A program made the position numbers and the translations under genes. From Bradyrhizobium arachidis (GTDB lineage: Bacteria > Pseudomonadota > Alphaproteobacteria > Rhizobiales > Xanthobacteraceae), in NCBI RefSeq assembly GCF_015291705.1, contig NZ_CP030050.1, forward strand, positions 9,797,001-9,861,000: a DNA stretch of 64,000 nt, written 5' to 3'. Numbering within the stretch: position 1 is the stretch's first letter; every line of letters starts with the position of its first letter. The notes below the pieces were generated by a model that searched no databases, was not told the origin of the DNA, and was given only the letters and a program-made list of their open reading frames with translations. Positions 1 through 9,013 of this stretch are shown here, one piece after another.

Positions 1-1751
1 CGAAGGCGTTCATCGCCATCGAGGACCGCCGCTTCTATTCGCATTTCGGCATCGACCCGATCGGCATCCTGCGCGCCCTCGTCACCAACGTGCTCCATCG
101 CGGCGTGTCGCAGGGCGGCTCGACCCTGACGCAGCAGCTGGCGAAAAACCTGTTCCTGACCCAGGAGCGGACCATGCAGCGCAAGCTGCAGGAGGCGGAG
201 CTGGCGATCTGGCTGGAGCGCAAGCACTCCAAGAACGAGATCCTGGAACTTTATCTGAACCGCGTCTATTTCGGCTCCGGCGCCTACGGCGTCGAAGCTG
301 CCGCGCAAAAGTATTTCGGCAAGTCGGCGAAGAACGTCACGGTCGCGGAAGCCGCGATGCTGGCCGGTCTCGTCAAATCGCCCTCGCGCCTCGCCCCGAA
401 CCGCAACCCCGAAGGCGCCGAAGCGCGCGCGCAAATCGTGCTCGCGGCGATGGCGGATGCGAAGTTCATCACCGACGCACAGGCGCAGGCCTCGATCGGC
501 CATCCCTCCTACAATGTGAAGCCGGCCGGCGCCGGCACGGTCAATTACGTCGCCGACTGGATCGGCGAGGTGCTGGACGATCTGGTCGGGCAGATCGACG
601 AGAGCATCAAGGTCGAGACCACGATCGATCCGAAGCTGCAGAGCGTCGCCGAAGCCGCCATCATCGACGAGCTCGCAGCCAAGAGCGTGAAGTTCAATGT
701 CAGCCAGGGCGCGCTGGTGGCGATGACGCCCGATGGCGCGGTGCGCGCCATGGTCGGCGGGCGGAACTATTCCGAGAGCCAGTACAACCGCGCGGTCACG
801 GCGAAGCGCCAGCCGGGCTCCTCGTTCAAGCCGTTCGTGTATCTGACCGCGCTCGAGCAGGGCCTGACGCCCGACACCGTCCGCCAGGACGCGCCGATCG
901 AGGTCAAGGGCTGGAAGCCCGAGAACTACACCCATGAATATTTCGGCGCGGTGACGCTGACCCAGGCGCTGGCGATGTCGCTCAACACGGTCGCGATCCG
1001 CCTCGGCCTCGAGGTCGGGCCGAAGAACGTGGTGCGCACCGCGCACCGGCTCGGCATCTCCTCCAAGCTCGAGCCCAACGCCTCGATCGCGCTTGGCACG
1101 TCGGAAGTCTCGGTGGTCGAGCTGGTCGGCGCCTATGCGCCGTTCGCCAATGGCGGCTTCGCGGTGACGCCGCATGTCGTGACGCGGATCAGGACGCTCA
1201 GCGGCAAGCTGCTCTACATGCGCCAGCCGGACGAGCGCAATCAGGTGATCGATCCCCGCTATGTCGGCATGATGAACGCGATGATGCGGGAGACGCTGAT
1301 ATCAGGCACCGCAAAGAAGGCGGAGATCCCGGGCTGGCCGGCCGCCGGCAAGACCGGCACCAGCCAGGATTACCGCGACGCCTGGTTCATCGGTTACACC
1401 GCGAGCCTCGTCACCGGCGTCTGGCTCGGCAATGACGACAACTCGCCGACCAAGAAGGCGACCGGCGGCGGCCTGCCGGTGGAGGTCTGGTCGCGCTTCA
1501 TGAAGACGGCGCATGAGGGCGTGCCGGTGGCGGCCTTGCCAAACTCGCAAGCTAGCTGGGGCCTCTCGAACCTTGCGCAAGCGGCCTCGCAGATCTCGCC
1601 GCCGACACCGGCCGCGCCTGGACTTGCACCGGCGCCAGTCAGCAATGGCGGCTATCGCCCGCCACCGCCGACGCGCGCCAATGTGCGGCCGGAGGCAGCC
1701 GCGGGCCTGGATGGCTGGCTGATGGACCGGCTGTTCGGCGGGAATCGGTAG
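1..1751 (+). CDS. Class A penicillin-binding protein (PBP1A type), 5' end outside the window
   Basis: Bifunctional peptidoglycan synthase acting at the outer face of the inner membrane. The reading frame is open from base 3, so the gene starts before the window. The first visible residues hold the GT51 transglycosylase motif EDRRFYSHFGID, followed by the QGGSTLTQQLAKN motif. The transpeptidase domain shows the catalytic SSFK (in QPGSSFKPF), SLN (AMSLNTVAIR) and KTGTSQ motifs. The C-terminus is a Pro/Ala-rich tail ending LFGGNR. All catalytic motifs of both domains are intact, so this should be a working enzyme. The N-terminal membrane anchor is not visible. Confidence 0.95.
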   Translation, partial: KAFIAIEDRRFYSHFGIDPIGILRALVTNVLHRGVSQGGSTLTQQLAKNLFLTQERTMQRKLQEAELAIWLERKHSKNEILELYLNRVYFGSGAYGVEAAAQKYFGKSAKNVTVAEAAMLAGLVKSPSRLAPNRNPEGAEARAQIVLAAMADAKFITDAQAQASIGHPSYNVKPAGAGTVNYVADWIGEVLDDLVGQIDESIKVETTIDPKLQSVAEAAIIDELAAKSVKFNVSQGALVAMTPDGAVRAMVGGRNYSESQYNRAVTAKRQPGSSFKPFVYLTALEQGLTPDTVRQDAPIEVKGWKPENYTHEYFGAVTLTQALAMSLNTVAIRLGLEVGPKNVVRTAHRLGISSKLEPNASIALGTSEVSVVELVGAYAPFANGGFAVTPHVVTRIRTLSGKLLYMRQPDERNQVIDPRYVGMMNAMMRETLISGTAKKAEIPGWPAAGKTGTSQDYRDAWFIGYTASLVTGVWLGNDDNSPTKKATGGGLPVEVWSRFMKTAHEGVPVAALPNSQASWGLSNLAQAASQISPPTPAAPGLAPAPVSNGGYRPPPPTRANVRPEAAAGLDGWLMDRLFGGNR

Positions 1752-1788
1752 CTTCGGCCTGGGGTCATCGAGGCCTCGAAACCGAACT

Positions 1789-1813
1789 GCGAAAACAACC
1801 CCATGCACAGTAG
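1789..1813. repeat. 25-nt dispersed element, copy 1
   Basis: This 25-nt stretch, starting GCGAAAACAACC and ending GCACAGTAG, is identical to 62101-62125 at the other end of the window. It lies 37 nt past the penicillin-binding protein stop codon. Its function is unknown. Confidence 0.6.
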
Positions 1814-1949
1814 GTGGTGATATCAGGCGCTGTGCGCGGTGGATGGTGCGAAGCGCTTGAAGCGACGGGGCAAATGACGCGTCTCGCGCAAGGGTCGCGG
1901 AGTGTGGCGAGAATCGAGCAAGGCGCGCGGACGTCACCTCGTCCTCTGC

Positions 1950-2050
1950 TGTCATTCCCCGCGCAGGCGGGGAATCCAGTACGCCGCGGCTCCTCGATTC
2001 AATCACTGCCGTCGCGGAATACTGGATCGCCCGCTTTCGCGGGCGATGAC
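1950..2050. repeat. Palindromic intergenic repeat, family A copy 1
   Basis: The element starts TGTCATTCCCCGCG and ends CGGGCGATGAC. It holds two GC hairpins (CCCCGC..GCGGGG and GCCCGC..GCGGGC) and the inner pair ATCCAGTA / TACTGGAT. A second copy lies at 2920-3021. The rest of the gap 1752-2230 shows no credible gene. Confidence 0.75.
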
Positions 2051-2230
2051 CTTGTTTGCTGGGCTGGCAGCCCGCGCCTCCCCGCTGCCGCTTCGGCAAG
2101 TCCTGCCTAGCGCGGCAAGATTCTCCGCGGGGCCGCAGCTCCCTAAAAGCAAAAACACCAATCTCTTCAAGCGCCCGTCAGCGGCCCGGGATTTGCTCTC
2201 ACAGGTTGTGCGAGTACAGGAGAGCGTTCC

Positions 2231-2890
2231 ATGATTTCAGGTGTATCCAACGGCGCGTTGCCTCAGCTGCGGCCTGCGTCAACGTCCACGTCGAGCGCGA
2301 CATCGGGTCTCCAGCCGGTGGTACCGGATGCGAGTGACGCTGCGACCGGGGGCTTCCGGATCGACGTCTCGCAGGTCAAGCCGCTGACAGGTGCCAAGCC
2401 GATCTCGGCGGCGGATGATCCGTTCCTGCGCGACCTCATGGCAACGCACTGGCTGATCTCCCACGAGACCAGTGCGCCTGAATCGTCCGTCCCCGACAAT
2501 GCACCGGAGAACGTTTATGCTCAGGTCAAGGTCGACGGCAAAGTGGTCGCCACGCTGTACAATGCCGGGTCTTCGGCGATGACAAACCAGGCGGCCGCCA
2601 AGATCGGCAAGCTCGAGGATCCTCCCGGTTTGAGCGGGCCGGATCTGGCGCAATGGAGGGCCGACCAATACGCCGAGCGGCTTGGCGGCACCGTCGAAAA
2701 GGCGCCCACCGCCATCACGCAATCGCAGTGGACGCCGCGTGAAAGCAAGTCCACGACCTATAGCCGCGAGCAACTCGACGCCGCGTTCCAGGCGATGCTG
2801 GCGGAGGGGCAGAAGGCGACAGCGCAGCAGCAATCGTCGTATGCGGCGTCACGCGCGCAGGCGGGGACGAGTGCGGATTTCAGTGCGTGA
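2231..2890 (+). CDS. Hypothetical protein, 219 aa
   Basis: I do not recognise a family. The first 45 residues are Ser/Thr/Ala/Pro-rich and look disordered, with no signal peptide or membrane segment. A middle block (about 85-115) contains a possible beta structure, YAQVKVDGKVVATLYNAG. The C-terminal third is Gln/Ala-rich and probably helical. The spread-out composition resembles secreted or flagellar/export-related small proteins, but nothing proves that. The start is supported by an AGGAGAGCG stretch 7-8 nt upstream of ATG. Family-A repeats flank the gene on both sides. Confidence 0.7.
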   Translation: MISGVSNGALPQLRPASTSTSSATSGLQPVVPDASDAATGGFRIDVSQVKPLTGAKPISAADDPFLRDLMATHWLISHETSAPESSVPDNAPENVYAQVKVDGKVVATLYNAGSSAMTNQAAAKIGKLEDPPGLSGPDLAQWRADQYAERLGGTVEKAPTAITQSQWTPRESKSTTYSREQLDAAFQAMLAEGQKATAQQQSSYAASRAQAGTSADFSA

Positions 2891-2919
2891 AGGTTGCTTG
2901 ATGCCGCCGCACTCTTCGC

Positions 2920-3021
2920 TGTCATTCCCCGCGAAAGCGGGGAATCCAGTACGCTGCGGCGTCTGGGCTTAACAAGAACGGCCTCTGGAATACTGGATCG
3001 CCCGCTTTCGCGGGCGATGAC
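2920..3021. repeat. Palindromic intergenic repeat, family A copy 2
   Basis: Same ends and inner ATCCAGTA / TACTGGAT arms as 1950-2050. The loop region between the two hairpins differs. It fills the gap between the hypothetical gene and the convergent metallopeptidase gene. Confidence 0.75.
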
Positions 3022-3047
3022 ACCTTCCAAGACGCTGGCGGCGAGCC

Positions 3048-3803
3048 CTAATCCTCGGCCCCGTACCGGTGCAGGTCGTTGCCGTGCGTATCGAGCCACT
3101 TCTTGGCGCGCTCCATTGACGGGCAGATCCTGCCGCAGACCCGCCAGAACCGCGCCGAGTGGTTCATCTCGACGAGATGGGCGACCTCGTGGGCGGCGAG
3201 ATAGTCGAGCACGAAGGGCGGCGCGAGGATCAGGCGCCAGGAGAACGACAGCGAGCCCGCCGAGGTGCAGGAGCCCCAACGGCTGGACTGATCGCGGATC
3301 GAAAGCCGCTTCACCCTGACGCCGAGTTCGTCGGCATAGGTTTCCGCCGAGCGCTGCAGATCGCGGCGCGCCTCGCGCTTGAGGAAGTCGCCGACGCGGC
3401 GATCGACATGGTCGAGCCCGCCGGCGACGCAGAGAATGCGTTCACCGCTGTCGCGCATCTCGGTCCACACCGTGCCGCGCTGACCGGCGCGATGAACGAT
3501 GCGATGGGGCGTGCCGCGAAGCGGTATCACTGTGCCAGGTTGGAACGGCGCAGCCTTCGGCAGACGGCCGAGGCGTGCCGCGATCCACGCGCCGTGACGC
3601 GACGCAAAGTCCTTCGCCTCAGCGAGTGTGCCGCGCGGCGGCATGGTGAGGATGGCTTCGCGGTCGCTCGGATGAATTCTGAGCGTGTAACGGCGCGCTC
3701 GGCGATGTCTGCGCAGGCGAATCGCAAAGAATTGCGATCCATGGGTGATGACGAGGGTCTTTGGTTCGTGGGGCCGCCGATAGAGGAGCGCGCGTGTGGC
3801 CAT
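3048..3803 (-). CDS. YgjP/WrpA-like metallopeptidase (DUF45, M48-related)
   Basis: Predicted zinc metallopeptidase of the YgjP-like family, 251 aa. The catalytic motif HEVAHLVEMNH (HExxH plus a third histidine) is near residue 210 and is followed by FWRVCGRICPSMERAKKWL, typical of this family. The family signature SSRWGSC is just upstream. The ATG at 3803 (MATRALLYRR) is preferred over a longer frame to 3887, which adds an unsupported N-terminus. The enzyme is cytoplasmic by prediction; its physiological substrate is not known. Confidence 0.85.
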   Translation of the reverse strand: MATRALLYRRPHEPKTLVITHGSQFFAIRLRRHRRARRYTLRIHPSDREAILTMPPRGTLAEAKDFASRHGAWIAARLGRLPKAAPFQPGTVIPLRGTPHRIVHRAGQRGTVWTEMRDSGERILCVAGGLDHVDRRVGDFLKREARRDLQRSAETYADELGVRVKRLSIRDQSSRWGSCTSAGSLSFSWRLILAPPFVLDYLAAHEVAHLVEMNHSARFWRVCGRICPSMERAKKWLDTHGNDLHRYGAED

Positions 3804-4103
3804 GTCTGTGAGTCCGGGGAGCAGGAGTTCGCCCGGATTCTGCCATAACCGCCGCCAGGGAAAGCGCTCGGCGCAAAAACAAATCATTTGCCCAATATAC
3901 AGGGGTCTGACGTCCGGGAGACCCTACAGACTGGGGTTGGAACCCGCTTTTTTCGCCCCCGCCGGACGCATGCGGCACCCCCAAGATGTGAGGACGGACT
4001 CACTCCTACAGCGCTACCTAAATACCTCGAATCTGGCGGGAACCAAGCCCTCCCGAAGCCTCCGGGAGGACCTGAAATTTCGACGGGAAAGCCGAAATCG
4101 CGC
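3804..4103. other. Intergenic stretch without a recognisable gene
   Basis: I see no supported coding sequence here. There is a short GC hairpin near 4049-4070 (CCTCCCG..CGGGAGG) without a T tract. Confidence 0.5.
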
Positions 4104-4198
4104 CTAGAGCCGCCCCGATGTAATCGGAACGGCTCTAGATTCTTCTTTTGACGCGTTTTCTTTACGCGAACCGGTCGCCACTTCGCTCGAAAACGCTG
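4104..4198. repeat. Dispersed element with strong hairpin next to phaZ
   Basis: A near-perfect hairpin spans 4104-4138: CTAGAGCCG at the left, CCGAT-GTA-ATCGG at the top, CGGCTCTAG at the right. It is followed by a T-rich tract and a second conserved-looking half (ACGCGTTTTCTTTACGCG) up to the phaZ stop codon. From memory this matches a common Bradyrhizobium repeat. On the plus strand it could also act as a terminator. Confidence 0.6.
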
Positions 4199-5530
4199 TT
4201 ACTCGGCCGCGAGAGCCTGCAACGAGGTCGGATTCGCCGCCGAGACCATGAAGTCATGAATGCGCGGAACGATTTCCGACTTGAATCGCGATCCGTTGAA
4301 CACGCCGTAATGTCCAACACCCTTCTGGACGTAATGAACGCGGCGATGATCGGGGATCGAGCTGCACAAAGTGTGCGTCGCTTCGGTCTGACCGAGCCCG
4401 GAGATGTCGTCGTTCTCGCCTTCGACCGTCATCAACGCGACGCGGGTGACCTTGGAGGGATCGACGCGCGTTCCACGATGGGTCATCTCGCCCTTCGGCA
4501 GCGAGTGCTTCACGAACACGGTGTCGACGGTCTGGAGGTAATACTCGGCGGAGAGATCCATCACCGCGAGATATTCGTCGTAGAAGTCGCGGTGCTTGTC
4601 GACGAGGTCGCCGTCGCCCTTCACGAGGTTGGCGAACAGACGCTTGTGGGCGTCCATGTGCCGGTCGAGGTTCATGCTGATGAACCCGTTGAGCTGGAGG
4701 AAGCCCGGATAGACGTCGCGCATCATGCCCGGATGCGGGAACGGCACCTTGGTGATGACGGTGTTGCGGAACCAGTCGATGCCGCGCTCCTGCGCGAGCT
4801 TGTTCACCGCGGTCGGATTGCGGCGGGTGTCGATCGGGCCGCCCATCAGCGTCATCGAGGTCGGCACGAAGGGATCGCGCCGCGCTTCCATGATCGAGAC
4901 GGCCGCGACAACAGGCACGGAGGGCTGGCACACCGCCATCACATGGGTGTTGCCGCCGAGGACGTGCAGCATCTCGATGACATAGTCGATGTAATCGTCG
5001 AGATCGAAGCCTTCGCTGAGCGGCACCATGCGTGCATCGGCCCAATCGGTGATGTAGACTTCATGCGCCGGCAGGAAGGCCTCGACCGTGCCGCGAAGCA
5101 GGGTCGCATAGTGGCCGGACATCGGCGCGACGATCAGCACGCGCGGCTGCGGGCTGCGCAGCGGACGGGCGAACTTGCGATCGAAGTAGAGCAGCTTGCA
5201 GAACGGCTTTTCCCAGACCGAGCGGACCTCGACGGGGACGCGGATGCCGTTGACCTCGGTGTCGTCGAGGCCCCATTCCGGCTTGCCGTAGCGGCGCGTG
5301 GTGCGTTCGAACAATTCGCAGGCGGCGGCAACGGACTTGCCGACCTCGGTGCGCGCCCAGGGATTGAGGGGATTCTGAAACAGCAGCTTGGTCGCATCGG
5401 TGACCGCACGCGCCGGATTGAGAGAGGCCTGTGCCATCTCGTACATCCAGTACATCGGCGTCGTCAGGACCGGACTGCCTTCTGCAGCCAGGGGCGGCGC
5501 GCCGCCGAACTCACCAATAGGCATCGTCAT
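4199..5530 (-). CDS. phaZ: Intracellular polyhydroxyalkanoate depolymerase
   Basis: Hydrolyses stored poly-3-hydroxybutyrate granules to release carbon, acting in the cytoplasm on native amorphous granules. At 443 aa the length matches the intracellular PhaZ family. The nucleophile is the cysteine in MAVCQPSVP (about residue 201), which replaces the lipase-box serine as in this family. The C-terminal histidine lies in GVGHYGVFNG. The N-terminal MYWMYEMAQASLNPAR and LFQNPLNPW blocks are also typical. A good ribosome site (AAGAGG) precedes the ATG at 5530; a second ATG is six bases downstream. It is a single-gene unit with its own promoter. Confidence 0.95.
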   Translation of the reverse strand: MTMPIGEFGGAPPLAAEGSPVLTTPMYWMYEMAQASLNPARAVTDATKLLFQNPLNPWARTEVGKSVAAACELFERTTRRYGKPEWGLDDTEVNGIRVPVEVRSVWEKPFCKLLYFDRKFARPLRSPQPRVLIVAPMSGHYATLLRGTVEAFLPAHEVYITDWADARMVPLSEGFDLDDYIDYVIEMLHVLGGNTHVMAVCQPSVPVVAAVSIMEARRDPFVPTSMTLMGGPIDTRRNPTAVNKLAQERGIDWFRNTVITKVPFPHPGMMRDVYPGFLQLNGFISMNLDRHMDAHKRLFANLVKGDGDLVDKHRDFYDEYLAVMDLSAEYYLQTVDTVFVKHSLPKGEMTHRGTRVDPSKVTRVALMTVEGENDDISGLGQTEATHTLCSSIPDHRRVHYVQKGVGHYGVFNGSRFKSEIVPRIHDFMVSAANPTSLQALAAE

Positions 5531-5550
5531 ATTCCTCTTCGCATCGCAGC

Positions 5551-5579
5551 ATACTGCCGAATGCGTAATATTGCGTCAA
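5551..5579 (-). promoter_or_regulatory. Possible sigma-70 promoter for phaZ
   Basis: On the minus strand TTGACG (5574-5579) is followed after 17 nt by CAGTAT (5551-5556), about 20 nt before the phaZ start. The -35 is good and the -10 weak. Confidence 0.45.
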
Positions 5580-5645
5580 TGCATGCTTCCGTACATCTAC
5601 GGAGCCGCCAGCGCTAAATCAGCCTGAATCCACGAGAAAGTGACG

Positions 5646-6464
5646 TTATTCACCGGCCGAGAGCAGCGAGCCGTGCTTTTTGGCGCTGCGCAAAAGGGCA
5701 AGGAATGCCCCAAAAGAAGCGACCAGAAGCACCGCGTTGATGAGCAACGCATCCAGCATCAGATCGCTCCTAAAGGTGTTCTCGATCAGCAGCGCGCGCA
5801 TCCCTTCGAACACGTAGGTCGGCGGCAGCGCCCAGGCGACATATTGCAGCCAGACCGGCAGCACGCTGACGGGATAGTAGACGCAGGCCAGCGGCATGAT
5901 CGCGAACATCAAGGTCCAGACGATGCTCTCCGCGCCGAGGCCGTTTCGTACGACCAGGCCGGAAACGAAGATGCCGACCGACCAGCTGGTGAAGATCAGA
6001 TTGCAGAAGAAGGCGATCAGCGGCAGGCCGAGGGCGTAGACGTTGAAGTGAAATAGGAACAGCGCCAGCAGCGTCATCGGAATGACGCCGATGGCGAGCC
6101 GGATCAGGCTCATGATCATCAGCGACAGCAGAAACTCGATTGGTTTCAGCGGGCTCATCATGAGGTTGCCGAGATTGCGCGCCCACATCTCCTCCAGGAA
6201 GGAGATGGAGAAGCCGAGCTGGCCGCGGAACAGGATGTCCCAGAGGATCACGGCGCCGATCAGCGTGCCGCCGGCGCGGGCGAAGAAGCTGGCGTTCTGC
6301 GCGATGTAATACTGGATGAAGCCCCAGGTGATGACCTGGAGCGCCGGCCAGTACAGCAGCTCGAGCAGCCGCGGCCAGGACGACAGCAGCAGGTACCAGT
6401 AGCGCAGGATCATCGCGCCGATGCGGTGGGCGGAGATGCCGCGGTGGAGGGAGAGCTCGGTCAT
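5646..6464 (-). CDS. ABC-2 type transporter permease
   Basis: Membrane subunit of an ABC exporter, 272 aa, with about six hydrophobic segments. The ABC-2 layout is clear: an N-terminal helix (LLSSWPRLLELLYWPALQVITWG), a cytoplasmic coupling stretch (EEMWARNLGNLMMSPLKPIEFL), and C-terminal helices around WTLMFAIMPLACVYYPVSVL. The ATPase partner is encoded just upstream at 6682-7482 on the same strand, separated by a family-B repeat. The pair resembles drug, polysaccharide or Nod-factor-type exporters. The substrate cannot be told from sequence. Confidence 0.88.
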   Translation of the reverse strand: MTELSLHRGISAHRIGAMILRYWYLLLSSWPRLLELLYWPALQVITWGFIQYYIAQNASFFARAGGTLIGAVILWDILFRGQLGFSISFLEEMWARNLGNLMMSPLKPIEFLLSLMIMSLIRLAIGVIPMTLLALFLFHFNVYALGLPLIAFFCNLIFTSWSVGIFVSGLVVRNGLGAESIVWTLMFAIMPLACVYYPVSVLPVWLQYVAWALPPTYVFEGMRALLIENTFRSDLMLDALLINAVLLVASFGAFLALLRSAKKHGSLLSAGE

Positions 6465-6490
6465 AACGGCACCGTGTAGCCCGGATGAAA

Positions 6491-6663
6491 TCTGTCATCC
6501 CGTGGCGCGACGTAGTCGCGAGCTATGATGCGCAATTGCGCATCTGAGGATCCATAACCACAGGATTGAATTTGGCGAAGACTCGGAGTTGCCAATCTCG
6601 CCCCACAACCATCGCCTGTGGTTATGGATTCCGGGCTCGCGCTCCGCGCGCCCCGGAATGACA
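6491..6663. repeat. Palindromic intergenic repeat, family B copy 1
   Basis: The outer arms are TGTCATCCCGTGGCGCG and CGCGCCCCGGAATGACA; the inner inverted pair is CCATAACCACAGG / CCTGTGGTTATGG. It separates the ABC ATPase and permease genes. Four further full copies occur in the window. Confidence 0.8.
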
Positions 6664-6681
6664 AACGAATACGGCTACCCC

Positions 6682-7482
6682 TCACCTCGCCGCCTCCTTC
6701 GCGCCGTTCACGCGGCCGCGCGCGACGTCCAGAAACACCTCCTCCAGCGTGGTGCGGTTGTAGCGAGCCATGATGGCCTCCGGCGTGTCGTCGTCCTCGA
6801 TGCGGCCGCGCTTCATGATGATGACGCGGTCGCAGAGTCGTTCGACCTCGAGCATGTTGTGCGAGGCCAAAAGGATGGTGGCGTTGTTTTCCTTGCGATA
6901 GCTCATAAGATGCGCCCGCACCCAGTCGGCGGTATCGGGATCGAGCGAGGCGGTCGGCTCGTCCAGCAGCAGCAATTCGGGCTGGTTGATCAGCGCCTTT
7001 GCCAGCGCGACGCGGGTCTTCTGCCCGGCGGAGAGTTTGCCGTTGGCGCGATCGATGAAATCGGTGAGGTCGAGATCGTCGGCGAGTTTTGCGATGCGAT
7101 CCGAGAGATGCTTGACTGCGTACAGCTTGCCGAAAACTGTCAGGTTCTGGCGTACCGTGAGCCGCATCGGCATGTCGACATAGGGGCTCTCGAAATTCAT
7201 CCGCCCCAGCACGGCCGCGCTCTCCTCGGGCATCTCATGACCGAGCACCTGCACGCGGCCGGAGGTCGGCAGCACCAGGCCCATGATCATCGCGATGGTC
7301 GTGGTCTTGCCGGCGCCGTTGCCGCCGAGCAGCCCGGTGATGCTGCCGCGCGGCAGCGAAAAGGAGATGTCGTCGACGGCGCGGGTCTGCTTGTAGACCT
7401 TGACCAGATGATCGACCGCAATCGCCGGGGAGCTGTGCTCCGCGACAGTCGGCCGACTTGAAGCCTTGCCATTCTCGGTCAT
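6682..7482 (-). CDS. ABC transporter ATP-binding protein (ABC-2 exporter)
   Basis: Cytoplasmic ATPase, 266 aa from the chosen start. Walker A is GGNGAGKTTT, the signature is LSAGQKTRVALAKAL, Walker B is LLLLDEPTASLD, and the switch histidine lies in LLASHNM. The C-terminal TTLEEVFLDVARG block is typical of exporters of the DrrA/NodI type. The ATG at 7482 (MTENGKAS) is chosen because the longer frame to 7632 runs into regS on the other strand. It probably forms an operon with the permease at 5646-6464. Confidence 0.92.
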   Translation of the reverse strand: MTENGKASSRPTVAEHSSPAIAVDHLVKVYKQTRAVDDISFSLPRGSITGLLGGNGAGKTTTIAMIMGLVLPTSGRVQVLGHEMPEESAAVLGRMNFESPYVDMPMRLTVRQNLTVFGKLYAVKHLSDRIAKLADDLDLTDFIDRANGKLSAGQKTRVALAKALINQPELLLLDEPTASLDPDTADWVRAHLMSYRKENNATILLASHNMLEVERLCDRVIIMKRGRIEDDDTPEAIMARYNRTTLEEVFLDVARGRVNGAKEAAR

Positions 7483-7578
7483 GCTGGCCGTTCTTCTGCT
7501 ATTGCAGCGGATAGCGCAAGGCTTGTAATCCGGTGGTTCCGCCAGCCCTGCGCTTGTGATCGAGAAGGCACCGCCACA

Positions 7579-8910
7579 TTGGCCGATATGACCGAAATCG
7601 CCGCTTCCGGCTTCCGCCCCGCGCAGCGGCATATCCGGCTCGACACGATCCTGCGGCTGCGCTGGCTCGCCGTGCTCGGCCAGCTCGCCGCGATCTTTAT
7701 CGTGGCGCAGGGGCTGGAGTTCAACGTCGAGATCGTCCCCTGCGTCAGCATCATCGCCCTGTCGGCGGCGCTCAATCTGGGACTCCAGACCGCGGCCAAT
7801 CCGATGCAGCGGCTGGAGCCGATGCAGGCGGCCGGGCTGCTCGCGCTGAACATCGTGGAGCTGGCCGGGCTATTGTTCTTCACCGGCGGACTGCAGAACC
7901 CGTTCTCGTTCCTTTTCCTCGCGCCGGTGCTGATCTCGGCGACCGCGCTGCCGGCCCGCTTCACCTTCGGCCTCGGCCTCCTGGCCGTTGCCTGCGCATC
8001 GATCCTGTTCTTCTTCCATTTTCCGCTGCCCTGGGATTCCGACGATCCCCTGGTGCTGCCGCCGATCTATCTCGTCGGCGTCTGGCTCTCGATCGTGCTC
8101 GCGATCGGCGTCACCAGCCTCTATTCGTTCCAGGTGACCGAGGAGGCGCGCAAGCTTGCGGACGCGCTGGCCGCGACCGAGCTGGTGCTGACGCGCGAGC
8201 AGCATCTGACCCAGCTCGATGGCCTTGCCGCCGCCGCCGCGCACGAGCTCGGCACGCCGCTCGCGACCATCTTCCTGATCTCGCGCGAATTGGAAAAGAC
8301 CGTGAAGGATCCGGTCTTTGCCGCCGATTTGAAGACGCTGCGCGAGCAGACCCAGCGCTGCCGCGACATATTGAGCAAGATCACCCAGCTCTCCTCCACC
8401 GGCGCGCCGTTCGACCGCATGAAGCTGTCCGAGCTGATCGAGGAAGTGGTGGCCCCGCACCGCGATTTCGGTGTCGAGATCAAGGTGCGGATCGCGGTGA
8501 CGGCCGCCGCCGAGCCGGTCGGCTCGCGCAATCCGGCGATCCTCTACGGCGTCGGCAACATCGTCGAGAACGCGGTCGATTTCGCCCACACCACCGTCGA
8601 GGTCAATGCCTGGTGGAACAAGGACGCGATCGAGCTCGTGATCTCCGACGACGGCCCCGGCATTCCCCCCGATATCCTTAACAGGATCGGCGAGCCCTAT
8701 CTGTCGCGGCGGCGCACCGTCGATGACGTCGGCGGCGAGCGGCGCGGCCTCGGGCTTGGCGTGTTCATCGCGCGCACGCTGCTGGAACGTACCGGCGCCA
8801 AGGTCTCGTTTACCAACCGGACCTTCCCGGAACACGGTGCAGTGGTGCAAGTCACGTGGCCGCGAGAGCGTTTTGAGGCTATCGAGACGCTCGAAGAAAC
8901 AATAGGATAG
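7579..8910 (+). CDS. regS: Redox-responsive sensor histidine kinase RegS (RegB/PrrB/ActS family)
   Basis: Membrane sensor kinase that phosphorylates RegR in response to redox state or quinone pool, controlling nitrogen fixation, respiration and CO2-fixation genes in related bacteria. The N-terminal half has about six membrane helices and holds the quinone-linked motif GGLQNPF (about residues 103-109). The H-box is AAAHELGTPLATI with His222. Cys261 in QRCRDIL sits where the RegB redox cysteine is expected. The ATP-binding domain has N (IVENAVDF) and G boxes (SDDGPGIP, RGLGLGVFIA). The start is TTG with GAAGG upstream; ATG at 7588 is an alternative. regR follows on the same strand. Confidence 0.95.
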   Translation: MADMTEIAASGFRPAQRHIRLDTILRLRWLAVLGQLAAIFIVAQGLEFNVEIVPCVSIIALSAALNLGLQTAANPMQRLEPMQAAGLLALNIVELAGLLFFTGGLQNPFSFLFLAPVLISATALPARFTFGLGLLAVACASILFFFHFPLPWDSDDPLVLPPIYLVGVWLSIVLAIGVTSLYSFQVTEEARKLADALAATELVLTREQHLTQLDGLAAAAAHELGTPLATIFLISRELEKTVKDPVFAADLKTLREQTQRCRDILSKITQLSSTGAPFDRMKLSELIEEVVAPHRDFGVEIKVRIAVTAAAEPVGSRNPAILYGVGNIVENAVDFAHTTVEVNAWWNKDAIELVISDDGPGIPPDILNRIGEPYLSRRRTVDDVGGERRGLGLGVFIARTLLERTGAKVSFTNRTFPEHGAVVQVTWPRERFEAIETLEETIG

Positions 8911-9013
8911 ACCGCGACCTAGGGTCGCACAGCAGGGCCGATCGACTATAGGCGGCCTTGGCACCGCCCGATTGCGACGCCATATGTAGACGCGCTGGAG
9001 AGAGGACAACACC